Assembly: GCA_017462825.1 (NCBI GenBank)
Contig: JAFTQI010000004.1
Coordinates: 1-49,846, forward strand
Direction of reading: 5' to 3'
Length of the DNA stretch: 49,846 nucleotides
Origin: Clostridia bacterium
Lineage (GTDB): Bacteria; Bacillota_A; Clostridia; Christensenellales; Borkfalkiaceae
Shown here: positions 34,183 to 43,519 of the stretch, in pieces
Numbering within the stretch: position 1 is the stretch's first letter
Layout: every line of letters begins with the position of its first letter
Translations under genes and position numbers: made by a program
The notes under the pieces: generated by a model
Database searches by the model: none
Seen by the model: only the letters and a program-made list of their open reading frames with translations
What the model was told of the DNA's origin: nothing

Positions 34183-37100
34183 ATGAAAGCAGGATTTTTT
34201 TATTTCAACGGAATAGGGGGAGAATATCTCTCGTATGCGGAAGACGTCCGCCGTGGCACGCCCACGGCGGTTTTCGGCGTTTCCGAGCCTTTGAAATACC
34301 TGCTTTCCAGTCTTTCGCCTTATCCTGTCGTGTATATTACGGCGGACAGCGTTTCCGCGAAAAAGGCGGCGGATAATATTCGCGCGCTGTCGGGGAAAAA
34401 GGTCGCTACGATTGCCGCAAAGGACGAAGTACTTCTCTATCAAAAGGCGCTTTCCAAAGACGCGCTTTTTCGTCGGATAGAGGGCATACACGCCCTTCAA
34501 AACGGTGCGAACATCGTCACTGCGGAGATAGACGCGCTTTTGCAGTTGTTTCCCAAAAAACTTCCTTGTCTTACGTTTAGCGAGGGGGAAGATTTTGATT
34601 TCATGAGCCTTACGAAAACGCTGACCGGCATGGGCTATGCCCGCGCTTTTGGCGAGGTGGAAAGCAGGGGTACGTACGCGTTAAGGGGGGATATTTTGGA
34701 TATTTATCCCATCAGCGGCAATCCTGTCCGCGTTGATTTTTTCGGCGATACGGTAGAGAAAATTAAACCCTACGACATTACTACCGGGGATAGACTCGCA
34801 GGTGTAAAGGAAGTGGAAATTTTACCCGCGACGGACGTGTTTGCGAGTGCAGACGACGTTTCGCGTATTCAAACGTCGATCCAAAACGGTTTGAAATATT
34901 TCAAAACCTCGGAAGCTTACGCGCGCGCAAGAGCTATTTCCGAGGAACTTCTTTTAAGCGAAACGGTTGATAGTTCATACGTCTTGCCTCTTTTGGAAAA
35001 CTCTACGGACTTCTTCTCGATTTTACCCGAAAACGCCCTTATTATTTTTGATGAAAGCAAGATTCTTTGGGATAAATTCAACGCCCTTTATAAAGAGCAT
35101 GAGGAGCGTTTTCAACGCTTGCAAACAGGCGGGGAAGCCTTTGATTTTTGCAAGGGACAGTATATCGAAAAAGAATTTTTCTTGGAAAAGATTCAAGATA
35201 GACGCCGTGTAGCTTTGCAGCTTTTTACGGGCAATCCTTTTTTCTTTCAGCCTTTAAAAATATACAATTTAAAGGCAACGCCTACGGCGCGCTACCTGAA
35301 TAGTTTTCCTACGCTTTTAACGGATATTTCTAATTGGCGCAAGGGCGGTTATCGGGTGATTTTGTATTGTGGGAACAGCGCTCGCGCGGCAAAAATGAGC
35401 GAAAAGCTCGGCGAGGAATATATCTCTACGGAGAAATTACCCGATACCATGTCCGAGTTGAAAGGGGTTTGTATCTTAGACGAAGCCTTGGATAAAGGCT
35501 TTGTTTTGCACGAGTGTAAGCTTGCGGTTATCGGTACGGGAGATTTATACACAAAAGTCCAAGACAACCGCCGTATTCGCCGTAAACGTGGGGATATGTT
35601 TTCCGCGCCGGAAATCGGGGATTACGTCGTGCACGAAACGCACGGTATCGGTAAAGCGCTAGGGACGAAAAAAATTGAAACGACGGACGGAATCAAGGAA
35701 TACGTTGCCGTTTCCTACAAGGACGGGGATACGCTCTACGTGCCTGTTGAATGTATGGACGTACTTTCCAAGTACGTCGGCGAGGCGAATCCTACGCTCA
35801 GCAAAATCGGCGGCGCGGATTTCGAACGTGCGAAAGCGAGAGTTAAGGCTTCCCTTAAAAAGCTTGCGTTTGACTTAAAAAAACTGTATGCGGAGCGCGC
35901 GGAAAACCGCGGCTACGCCTTTCCTGCAAACGAAGTATTTATGCAGGAATTTGAAGATGCATTCCCGCACGATTTAACGCCCGACCAAGCATGTTCGATT
36001 GCGGAAATCAAAATGGATATGTGCTCGGAAAAGGTAATGGATAGATTGCTTTGCGGAGACGTTGGTTTTGGGAAAACAGAGGTTGCTTTTCGGGCGATTT
36101 ATCTTTGCATTTTAGCGGGAAAACAGGCGGCGTTGATGTGTCCGAGCACCGTCCTTTCCTCGCAGCATTTTAATACGGCGTTGGCGCGTTTTGCGGATTT
36201 TGGCGTGGAAGTGGCTTGTTTGAACCGTTTCAATACCCCCAAAGAACAAGCGCGCATTTTAAAAGGTTTGCAGGGCGGTACGGTTGATTTGGTCGTCGGT
36301 ACGCACCGCTTGTTGTCCGCCGACGTGCAGTTCAAAAACTTAGGGCTGCTCGTTTTGGACGAAGAACAGCGTTTCGGCGTAGAACATAAAGAAAAAATCA
36401 AAAATATGCGAAAAGACGTGGACTGCTTGACGATGACGGCGACGCCGATTCCGAGAACGTTGCATATGTCCTTGTCGGGGATTCGGGATATTTCCACGAT
36501 TCATACCCCCCCTAACGAGCGTTTGCCTGTACAAACGTACGTCGTGGAAGAAACGGAAACGCTGATTCGCGACGCATGCATTCGCGAGCTTTCCCGCGGC
36601 GGACAGGTGTTTATTTTGTATAACCGTGTGGAGAGTATTTTCACTTTTGCGGCGACGGTGAAACAAATTTTGCCTGAAGCGACGATTTCGGTCGCGCATG
36701 GCAGAATGGATAAGAGCGTGTTGGAACGCGCCGTTATGGATTTCTACGGCGGAAAATCGAATATTCTCATCACGACGACGATTATTGAAAATGGGATAGA
36801 CTTGCCTAACGCGAATACGATTATTCTTATTGATAGCGACCGTTTGGGTATTTCGCAGCTGTATCAGCTCAGGGGGAGAGTCGGGCGCGGTGCAAGACTC
36901 GCCTATGCCTATTTCACTTATAAAGCGGAAAAGGTAATGACGGAAGGGGCAGACGCAAGACTGCGCGCAATTATGGAATTTACCGAGCTTGGCTCGGGTT
37001 ATAAGCTTGCGATGCGCGATTTGGAAATCCGCGGCGCGGGGAACGTACTGGGTGCGGAGCAGCACGGGCATATGGACCGAGTCGGCTACGAACTGTATTC

Positions 37101-37590
37101 CAAGCTGTTAAAGGAAGAACTTACGGGCGAAACGCAAACGGTAGCGGACTTGAATATCCAAGTAAACGCCTACATATCCGAAGGCTATATCGAATCGTCG
37201 GCGGGTAGGTTGGATAGCTATAAGCAAATCGCGGAAATTTCGACGGTCGAGGATTATAAGCGCGTATATACGTCATTGCGTGATACTTACGGCGAACTGC
37301 CGCGTGCGGTGGAAAACTTGCTCGTGATTGCGGTATTAAAGAGTTACGCAGCAAAATTCCACGTCAAGAAAATATCGGTAGTCAAGAGGGTAGGCTCGCT
37401 CGAGTTTTCGACTTTGGAAACGCTTGGGGATAAACGCTTGCAAGCGGCGATGGATAAGTATGAAAGACACGTTCGCCTGAATATGACGGAAGCGCCCGTT
37501 TTAGAGTTCTTCGGATATAAAAATAATACGATTTTGATGGCGGAAATGACAAAATTTTTGAAATTTGCGCTAACTTTCGCAAGTTTATAA
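34183..37590 (+). CDS. mfd: Mfd, transcription-repair coupling factor
   Basis: The 1135-residue protein has the full Mfd architecture. A UvrB-homology N-terminal part includes YALRGDILDIYPI, and a CarD-like RNA-polymerase interaction domain lies at about residues 460-530 (GDYVVHETHGIGKALG). The superfamily 2 helicase has Walker A GDVGFGKTEVAFRA near 625, LDEEQRFGVEHK near 725, TMTATPIPRTLHMS and QLRGRVGRG, followed by the C-terminal TRCF domain. It displaces stalled polymerase and recruits UvrA. No clear RBS precedes ATG 34183. Confidence 0.96.
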   Translation: MKAGFFYFNGIGGEYLSYAEDVRRGTPTAVFGVSEPLKYLLSSLSPYPVVYITADSVSAKKAADNIRALSGKKVATIAAKDEVLLYQKALSKDALFRRIEGIHALQNGANIVTAEIDALLQLFPKKLPCLTFSEGEDFDFMSLTKTLTGMGYARAFGEVESRGTYALRGDILDIYPISGNPVRVDFFGDTVEKIKPYDITTGDRLAGVKEVEILPATDVFASADDVSRIQTSIQNGLKYFKTSEAYARARAISEELLLSETVDSSYVLPLLENSTDFFSILPENALIIFDESKILWDKFNALYKEHEERFQRLQTGGEAFDFCKGQYIEKEFFLEKIQDRRRVALQLFTGNPFFFQPLKIYNLKATPTARYLNSFPTLLTDISNWRKGGYRVILYCGNSARAAKMSEKLGEEYISTEKLPDTMSELKGVCILDEALDKGFVLHECKLAVIGTGDLYTKVQDNRRIRRKRGDMFSAPEIGDYVVHETHGIGKALGTKKIETTDGIKEYVAVSYKDGDTLYVPVECMDVLSKYVGEANPTLSKIGGADFERAKARVKASLKKLAFDLKKLYAERAENRGYAFPANEVFMQEFEDAFPHDLTPDQACSIAEIKMDMCSEKVMDRLLCGDVGFGKTEVAFRAIYLCILAGKQAALMCPSTVLSSQHFNTALARFADFGVEVACLNRFNTPKEQARILKGLQGGTVDLVVGTHRLLSADVQFKNLGLLVLDEEQRFGVEHKEKIKNMRKDVDCLTMTATPIPRTLHMSLSGIRDISTIHTPPNERLPVQTYVVEETETLIRDACIRELSRGGQVFILYNRVESIFTFAATVKQILPEATISVAHGRMDKSVLERAVMDFYGGKSNILITTTIIENGIDLPNANTIILIDSDRLGISQLYQLRGRVGRGARLAYAYFTYKAEKVMTEGADARLRAIMEFTELGSGYKLAMRDLEIRGAGNVLGAEQHGHMDRVGYELYSKLLKEELTGETQTVADLNIQVNAYISEGYIESSAGRLDSYKQIAEISTVEDYKRVYTSLRDTYGELPRAVENLLVIAVLKSYAAKFHVKKISVVKRVGSLEFSTLETLGDKRLQAAMDKYERHVRLNMTEAPVLEFFGYKNNTILMAEMTKFLKFALTFASL

Positions 37591-37600
37591 GCGAAAACGT

Positions 37601-37629
37601 TTGCACTTTCTCGAAAAATAGGTTATAAT
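37601..37629 (+). promoter_or_regulatory. Promoter of the PrsA/SurA-like lipoprotein
   Basis: TTGCAC (37601-37606) and TATAAT (37624-37629), 17-bp spacer. Confidence 0.85.
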
Positions 37630-37719
37630 ATACCTTGACGATATAATGGCGTAACGTGGGCGCGCGCCCATTTTTGGCGTTGTACCGTGAAATGTAGGAT
37701 AAAAAATCGGAGCGATTTT

Positions 37720-39828
37720 ATGAACAAAAAGAACACTATCAAAAAGACGGCGGCTATGTTGCTCGGCATTTCGTTTGCGCTTGGCGCGGCAGGTTGCGAT
37801 TTCATCGTAAAGGACAACGCGGCAGACCTCAATCAAACGGTTGCTACGGTAGACATTACTCCGACCTTGAAAACCAACCCTGACGAAAAGTATTCTGGGA
37901 AAGCGGAAGAAGTAAAGTCGATTCTTGGCAAAGCGGAAATTTCCAAGCGCGACTTAGTTTCCTATTTCATGAGCGTTGGATATCAGTACGTACAAAACTA
38001 CGGCTATTCCTATGAAGCGACGTTCAATATGCTTTTAGACGCTCTTGTTAGCCGTGAAATTATGATCCAATACGCAGTAGCGTACTATCTTGCAGAAAGC
38101 AATTTGGCGACCGATTATGATACTTTTGTCGAAGGGCAGCTTGGCGCGTTCAACGAAGACGACAAGGTTCAAAAGAGAGAAAAAGAACTTTTGGAAAAAT
38201 ATTCCGAAATTCTTGCGTTCAAGTATTTCCTGTCGGAAGGCGACGCAGCGAATACGGAAGATTATGACCGCGTTGTTTACAACTTGAAAAAATCCATCAA
38301 CGATTCGTTAGATTCGATTGAAGAAGGGTATATCAAAGCGGAAGAAGAGGAACATGCTCACGAAGACCCTCGCACCTTTCCCACGAACGCAGGTACGGCA
38401 AAAGACGATTACTACGATAAGAGTGGTACGTACGGGGTATACACGGGTAGAAACACGCTGGATTCCTGCGGTTCGTATCAAGACGACAAGCTTGACGGTT
38501 CGACAACCACCACACGTAAGAAAGCATATAATGCTTTCCTTGCGAACTTGCAAAGCTACAACTTGCTCAATACGAGCGGTAGCACGGAAGACACGTCGAA
38601 CGTAACGACTTTGGAATACTATTACGTAGAGCTTTCTTCTATGCTTGGTCAAGCGCTTATCAACAAATATTTTGAAGATATGGAAGATAAGATTACGGGC
38701 GAGCTTACGCAAGAATACGTAGAAGCGAAATATGCAAAGGCTTATGCAAACCAAAAGCGTGCGTATGAAAACGACTCCGCAGCCTTTGAATCGGCGCTCG
38801 GCAGTATATCCGATTCCTCTTTCGTTCTTTACGGTTTGAAAGATTTCGGTTTCGTATACAACGTACTCATTCCTTTCTCTGCAGAGCAAGAAGTAGCGTA
38901 CGCGGAAGCGAAAGGGCTTGGTTTGAGTGAAGACGCGTTGTTCAACGCACGTAAGAAGATCCTTGACGAAGTACGCGGCAAAGACCTTCGCGGTACTTGG
39001 ATTTCCGAGCACGAACACGCGAACTATTACGATAAAACAAGCGGCAAGTTCTTCCAAGACTATATCGGAAACAGTGATAAGTATGAAGAGCTCGACCATT
39101 ACCTTGGCAACTATGCGTTCCAAGGCACGGTAAGCGGCGAAGGCGATGATTTTAAGGTCGAAGCGAAAGACGATTTGACAATCGACCAAATCGTGAACGA
39201 TATGGAAGCTTTGATTTCCACGAACACCGAAGGTAGAGTAACGGCGACGAAGGCGGTATATCCTACGGAATATCGCGATACCACCTACAAGGTAAACGGC
39301 AAAGTAGATTACAGCAAGTTTATCTATCGTTCGGGAAGCTTGAACTTCCAAACGCCTGTAAAGAACGCGGAATACTTCAACGAAACGAGCGATTATTATA
39401 AAGCAGTTGCGGCAGTAAACGAAATCTTGTTTGCATACAGCACTGACCCCGGTTCGCTCAACACCTATATGGGTTATGCGGTATCGCCCTATAAGACGAA
39501 CTTTGTTCCCGAATTCGAATATGCGGCGCAAGAAGTTGTAAGAAACGGTGTTGGTTCGTACGTAGTTTGTGCGACGGACTACGGTTGGCACATCACCTTC
39601 TGTACGTTTAAGTACACGGAAAACGGCGACGTATACGGCGGCTATAAGCATGCGGAAGCGCTTGGGGAAGAAAATACTTTCTCGAAGATGTACTACGAAT
39701 CGTTGAAAGCTACGGCAATCACCGATTATACGAACAGCATTCAAGGCACGGTTCTCAACAACTATAATAACGATGATAGCGTAACCCGCTACGAATCGAG
39801 ATATAAGGATTTATTGAACCTTGACTAA
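37720..39828 (+). CDS. Large lipoprotein, probably a divergent PrsA/SurA-type foldase
   Basis: The 702-residue protein starts at ATG 37720 (GGAGCG box) with a signal peptide ending in lipobox LGAAGC. An N-terminal segment ISKRDLVSYFMSVGYQYVQ and FNMLLDALVSREIMIQYAV resembles the SurA-type chaperone helix region. The C-terminal EYAAQEVVRNGVGSYVVCATDYGWHITFCTF resembles the end of a parvulin domain (usually ...GYHII). The middle is acidic and unmatched. A peptidyl-prolyl isomerase lipoprotein after mfd is common in Clostridia, which supports the call, but the length is about twice the usual. Isomerase activity is uncertain. It has its own promoter and terminator. Confidence 0.7.
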   Translation: MNKKNTIKKTAAMLLGISFALGAAGCDFIVKDNAADLNQTVATVDITPTLKTNPDEKYSGKAEEVKSILGKAEISKRDLVSYFMSVGYQYVQNYGYSYEATFNMLLDALVSREIMIQYAVAYYLAESNLATDYDTFVEGQLGAFNEDDKVQKREKELLEKYSEILAFKYFLSEGDAANTEDYDRVVYNLKKSINDSLDSIEEGYIKAEEEEHAHEDPRTFPTNAGTAKDDYYDKSGTYGVYTGRNTLDSCGSYQDDKLDGSTTTTRKKAYNAFLANLQSYNLLNTSGSTEDTSNVTTLEYYYVELSSMLGQALINKYFEDMEDKITGELTQEYVEAKYAKAYANQKRAYENDSAAFESALGSISDSSFVLYGLKDFGFVYNVLIPFSAEQEVAYAEAKGLGLSEDALFNARKKILDEVRGKDLRGTWISEHEHANYYDKTSGKFFQDYIGNSDKYEELDHYLGNYAFQGTVSGEGDDFKVEAKDDLTIDQIVNDMEALISTNTEGRVTATKAVYPTEYRDTTYKVNGKVDYSKFIYRSGSLNFQTPVKNAEYFNETSDYYKAVAAVNEILFAYSTDPGSLNTYMGYAVSPYKTNFVPEFEYAAQEVVRNGVGSYVVCATDYGWHITFCTFKYTENGDVYGGYKHAEALGEENTFSKMYYESLKATAITDYTNSIQGTVLNNYNNDDSVTRYESRYKDLLNLD

Positions 39829-39845
39829 CGAGTAAAAAGCAAAAA

Positions 39846-39874
39846 AGCCCGATTGCTTCGGTAATCGGGCTTTT
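39846..39874 (+). terminator. Intrinsic terminator of the lipoprotein gene
   Basis: AGCCCGATT/AATCGGGCT stem with an 8-nt loop and TTTT, 17 bp after the stop codon. Confidence 0.9.
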
Positions 39875-39902
39875 ATAATGACTTATAGGACAAAAAGAGA
39901 AT

Positions 39903-41264
39903 ATGGAAAGAATACATTTATCCGATCATTTTCATTATCGAAAATTATTGCGTTTTGTAGCGCCGTCAATCATTATGATGGTGTTTATTTCCATATACTC
40001 GATTGTAGACGGCTTTTTTGTTTCCAATTTTGTAGGGGAGATCCAGTTTTCAGCGCTAAACCTCATTTATCCTTTAATTTCTATTTTTGCGGCGGTGGGT
40101 TTTATGCTCGGTACGGGCGGGACTGCAGTTGTTTCCAAAAAACTTGGCGAAAAGAAGAAGGGAGATGCAAACCGTATCTTTTCCATGCTCGTTTACGCGA
40201 CCTTGATTATTGGAATTGTATTGACGGTGATAGGGCTTATTATCTTGCGCCCAGTTGCAGAGCTTTTCGTAAGCGCGGAAAAAAATCTCACCGTGCAAGA
40301 ACGTAAAGAGTTGGTAGAGTATTGCGTAACGTACGGTAGAATTCTTCTCATTTCTTTGCCGATGTTTATGCTGCAAAATACATTCCAAAGCTTTTTCGTT
40401 ACGGCGGAAAAAGCGCGGCTTGGATTATTTATCACGATAGGCGCGGGACTTGGAAACGTCTTTTTCGACGCGTTATTCGTCGTGGCTTTTGATATGGGCT
40501 TAGCGGGCGCGGCTTGGGCAACGGCAATCAATCAGTTTGTCGGCGGATTGATCCCATTCTTCTATTTTTTCCGTAAAAACGATAGCCTTTTGCGACTTTG
40601 CAAAACGAATTTCCAAGTCAAAATTTTTGGCTCGATATGTGTCAACGGACTCTCGGAGTTGATTACGAATATTTCTCTGTCCGTCGTTTCTATATTATAT
40701 AACGCGCAGCTTATGAAATATATCGGTATCGACGGCGTGTCCGCTTACGGAATAATGATGTATTTAGGCTTTATATTCATCGCGGTCTTTCTTGGTTATT
40801 CGCTCGGCAGCGCACCGATTATCGGTTACCATTACGGGGCAAACAATAAGCGGGAATTAAAGAACGTATTCAAAAAAAGCGTGGTTTTCACCTGCGCTTT
40901 TGCCATACTGATGACGGCAGGTTCGATTCTCTTTTCAGGTCCGTTATCATCCGTATTTGCGCGAAAGGGGACGCCGCTTTGGTCACTTACTTCGCGTGGT
41001 TTTAAAATCTATGCGTTGAGTTTTTTGATTTGCGGCTTAAACATCTTTGCTTCTTCCTTTTTCACCGCGCTTTCCAACGGCGCGTTATCTTTGATAATAT
41101 CCTTTTTTAGGACGTTTTTATGTCAAGCCGTTGCCATTATGATATTGCCTATTTTTTGGGACGTAAACGGCATTTGGGCGGCGTCGGTCGTTGCGGAAGC
41201 CGTATCGTTGGCGTTAAGCATATTCTTGATTATGAAGAATAGAAATCGCTACGGATATTTATAA
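39903..41264 (+). CDS. MATE-family efflux transporter (first of two)
   Basis: The 453-residue protein has 12 predicted helices and MATE features: FVAPSIIMMVFISIYSIVDGFFVSNFVG at the start, TGGTAVVSKKLGEKK in the first loop, GAAWATAINQFVGG and GSAPIIGYHYGANNK in the second half. MATE proteins export cationic or other drugs and metabolites by Na+ or H+ antiport. A weak purine-rich RBS precedes the ATG. It is monocistronic, with terminators on both sides. Confidence 0.92.
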   Translation: MERIHLSDHFHYRKLLRFVAPSIIMMVFISIYSIVDGFFVSNFVGEIQFSALNLIYPLISIFAAVGFMLGTGGTAVVSKKLGEKKKGDANRIFSMLVYATLIIGIVLTVIGLIILRPVAELFVSAEKNLTVQERKELVEYCVTYGRILLISLPMFMLQNTFQSFFVTAEKARLGLFITIGAGLGNVFFDALFVVAFDMGLAGAAWATAINQFVGGLIPFFYFFRKNDSLLRLCKTNFQVKIFGSICVNGLSELITNISLSVVSILYNAQLMKYIGIDGVSAYGIMMYLGFIFIAVFLGYSLGSAPIIGYHYGANNKRELKNVFKKSVVFTCAFAILMTAGSILFSGPLSSVFARKGTPLWSLTSRGFKIYALSFLICGLNIFASSFFTALSNGALSLIISFFRTFLCQAVAIMILPIFWDVNGIWAASVVAEAVSLALSIFLIMKNRNRYGYL

Positions 41265-41293
41265 AAACAAGGCGGCATGTACGCGTTGAAAGC

Positions 41294-41323
41294 AAAAAAA
41301 GACGGAGAAGTCCGTCTTTTTTT
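41294..41323 (+). terminator. Intrinsic terminator between the MATE gene and rhaM (bidirectional)
   Basis: A7-GACGGA-GAAG-TCCGTC-T7; works for both convergent genes. Confidence 0.93.
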
Positions 41324-41349
41324 GTTGTGTAAATATTTATAAAAATCCG

Positions 41350-41667
41350 TTAATCAAGTGTAAATACTTTCATAAGACGGGGCTGCGCGCCCGTTACAGG
41401 GTCAAGTGGCATTTCCATTACGTCTTTCATGTATTCGTTCCATTTATCCACGATAGGGCTATTTGCTTGCGTTTTTGCTGCAAAATCCACGCCGTTTTCG
41501 CATTCGTAATAACCGAAAAGATTCACGCCGTCCGTCCAAATCGTGTAATTGTAAATTCCTGCGTCTTTGAGAACTTTTACAAGTTCAGGCCAAATCTCGT
41601 CGTGGCGGCGTACGTATTCGTCTTTCATTCCGTCTTTAATTTTTGCAAGCCAAGCGTATTTTTCCAT
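41350..41667 (-). CDS. rhaM: L-rhamnose mutarotase
   Basis: The 105-residue protein is of the RhaM/DUF718 family and interconverts alpha- and beta-L-rhamnose. Residues matching the E. coli active site are at the same positions: Tyr18, His22 (EYVRRHDEIW) and Tyr41 (YNYTIW). AGGAG precedes the start. It is divergently transcribed from a GH78 rhamnosidase, so the two probably handle rhamnose release and use. No rhaA, rhaB or rhaD is in the window. Confidence 0.93.
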   Translation of the reverse strand: MEKYAWLAKIKDGMKDEYVRRHDEIWPELVKVLKDAGIYNYTIWTDGVNLFGYYECENGVDFAAKTQANSPIVDKWNEYMKDVMEMPLDPVTGAQPRLMKVFTLD

Positions 41668-41700
41668 AAGTAAACTCCTAGTTTTGTTTTTCTTTTTTCT

Positions 41701-41729
41701 AGTATAGCATGCTTGGATTTTTTTGTCAA
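41701..41729 (-). promoter_or_regulatory. Promoter of rhaM
   Basis: Minus strand TTGACA (41724-41729) and TATACT (41701-41706), 17-bp spacer. Confidence 0.88.
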
Positions 41730-41756
41730 TGCTTGGACTTAATTTTAATAAAAGAC

Positions 41757-41785
41757 TTGACGAAAAGGATATTTTATATTATAAT
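41757..41785 (+). promoter_or_regulatory. Promoter of the GH78 gene
   Basis: TTGACG (41757-41762) and TATAAT (41780-41785), 17-bp spacer. It is only 27 bp from the rhaM -35 box, so one regulator could control both. Confidence 0.88.
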
Positions 41786-41817
41786 AAAAAAGCATTAAAA
41801 TTATGGGAGTCAACATT

Positions 41818-43458
41818 ATGAAATATCTTTTTCCCAAGCGGATTTTGTTATCGGAAAACGTAACGAACTCTGAAAAGCTTTTAACGGAAAAAACTTTGCA
41901 AATTGGGCTTTGCGAACGCGAATTGACGGTTTTGCAAGGTAAAGCGAGCGTTATTCTGGATTTCGGCAGAGAATGGTCGGGCGGTGCGCGAATCCTTACT
42001 TGGAACGTGCAGGGCAATAAGACCGTGCGCTTGCGTTTTGGCGAATCGGTTTCGGAGACCTGCTCGGACGTCAACGTTAAAAATTTGGGCCCGAATGCGA
42101 ACGGCGGCGCAACGAACGATCACTCGAACCGTGATTTTACCGTACAATTACAAAAATATTCGGATATGACTTTTGGACAAACGGGTTTCCGTTTCTTAAG
42201 AATCGATACCTTGTCCGACGATACGGTGCTTTCTCTCAAAACAATTGTAGCGGCTGTTGATACGGATACGCGCCGTTTCAAGGGCAGTTTTTCCTGTGAC
42301 GACCCGCTTGTCAACGATATTTGGAATACGGCGGCACACACTTTGCGCCTTTGCTTGCAAAACGGCTATTTTTGGGACGGTATCAAGAGAGATAGACTCG
42401 TTTGGATTGGTGACACTTATCCTGAAATGCGTGCGGCGCATTGCTTATTCGGCGATATTCCCGAAACGATTAACTCGTTGGCATTTGCGGAAATGGAAAA
42501 GCCGAAAGACGGTTGGATCGACAACATTTGTACGTATTCTTTGTGGTGGCTGATTATTCTTGTCGATGAATACAAGGTAAACGGAGACAAGAATCAATTT
42601 GCTAGGTTTATTCCTTTTGCAAAAGACGTAGTGGAGAGTGCCTCTGCGCACGTCAAAGAGGATGGCGACACGGCATATCCTTGGGATTTCTTAGATTGGC
42701 CTTCTTGCTACACGGACGGACAACCGATGATAAAGAAAGAGGATAGTCATGCTGGCGCGGCGTATTTGACCAAGGTTGCGATTGAAAAAGCGCGCGAATT
42801 TTTAGCCGTTTACGGCGAAGATACAAGTCTTTGCGAGGATATTCTTTCCCGTTTGGCGAAGAAGTCGTATAACGTTCAAAAATACAAGCAAATCGCGGCA
42901 ATCGGCGTTTGGGCGGGGGATAAATCCGAAAACAACGAAAGCGTGCTGATGGCAAACGGTGCAAAGGGGCTTTCCACCTTCCTTTCCTATTTCATTTTAA
43001 GCGCAGTCGCATCGTACGGTCACGAAGAAGAAGCGCTTGCGATGATGAAAGAATACTACGGCGGTATGCTTTCCCTTGGCGCGACGACCTTTTGGGAAGA
43101 CTTTGACTTGGATTGGCTTGAGGGTGTAGGTAGAATCGACGAATTGCCTAAAGAAGGGCAAAGAGATATCCACCGCGACACGGGCGCGTATTGCTATACG
43201 AGCTATCGTCACAGCTTTTGCCATGGTTGGTCTGCAGGGGTAGTTGCTTACCTTGCGGAAACGGTTGCAGGGATTAAACCGATAGGGACAGGTACGAAAC
43301 GAATCAAAATTCAACCCAATTTGAGCGGTTTGAAACATATCAAGATCAACTATCCTACGCCTTACGGTATTTTAAAAGTAGAACATACTCTTTGCAAGAA
43401 CGGTAAGGTTAAGACGAAGATAGACGCACCTAAGGGTTTGGAAATCGTAAAAGAATAA
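41818..43458 (+). CDS. Alpha-L-rhamnosidase-type GH78 protein
   Basis: The 546-residue cytoplasmic protein starts at ATG 41818, chosen over ATG 41803 because GGGAG lies 8 nt upstream. It has a short N-terminal beta domain (about 1-155) and an (alpha/alpha)6 barrel with the GH78 signature DGIKRDRLVWIGD (residues 187-199). By comparison with the Bacillus RhaB numbering I recall, Asp187, Asp192 and Asp199 match Asp567, Glu572 and Asp579. A later EDFDLDWLEGVGR may supply the remaining acid. A C-terminal beta domain follows (GTKRIKIQPNLSGLKHIK). It lacks the accessory N-terminal domains of 900-residue relatives and any signal peptide, so it should act on imported oligosaccharides. Confidence 0.88.
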   Translation: MKYLFPKRILLSENVTNSEKLLTEKTLQIGLCERELTVLQGKASVILDFGREWSGGARILTWNVQGNKTVRLRFGESVSETCSDVNVKNLGPNANGGATNDHSNRDFTVQLQKYSDMTFGQTGFRFLRIDTLSDDTVLSLKTIVAAVDTDTRRFKGSFSCDDPLVNDIWNTAAHTLRLCLQNGYFWDGIKRDRLVWIGDTYPEMRAAHCLFGDIPETINSLAFAEMEKPKDGWIDNICTYSLWWLIILVDEYKVNGDKNQFARFIPFAKDVVESASAHVKEDGDTAYPWDFLDWPSCYTDGQPMIKKEDSHAGAAYLTKVAIEKAREFLAVYGEDTSLCEDILSRLAKKSYNVQKYKQIAAIGVWAGDKSENNESVLMANGAKGLSTFLSYFILSAVASYGHEEEALAMMKEYYGGMLSLGATTFWEDFDLDWLEGVGRIDELPKEGQRDIHRDTGAYCYTSYRHSFCHGWSAGVVAYLAETVAGIKPIGTGTKRIKIQPNLSGLKHIKINYPTPYGILKVEHTLCKNGKVKTKIDAPKGLEIVKE

Positions 43459-43476
43459 AATTAGCGCAAAGCAAAA

Positions 43477-43505
43477 GCCGCGTTCCGATTTTTTCGGAAC
43501 GCGGC
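43477..43505 (+). terminator. Bidirectional terminator between GH78 and the PH-domain gene
   Basis: GCCGCGTTCCG/CGGAACGCGGC stem, T-rich on one side and A-rich on the other. Confidence 0.88.
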
Positions 43506-43519
43506 GTCTTTTTATTTTG

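Noticed and set aside
38308..39744. 478-codon frame antisense to the PrsA-like lipoprotein
   Set aside because: Low-quality Arg/Val/Phe-rich translation, no start signal, and the plus strand has promoter, RBS, signal peptide and terminator.
39853..39879. Promoter for the first MATE gene inside the preceding terminator (TATAAT at 39874)
   Set aside because: The -10 is formed by the terminator T-run and no -35 fits at 16-18 bp. It may still be used, but the support is too weak to list.
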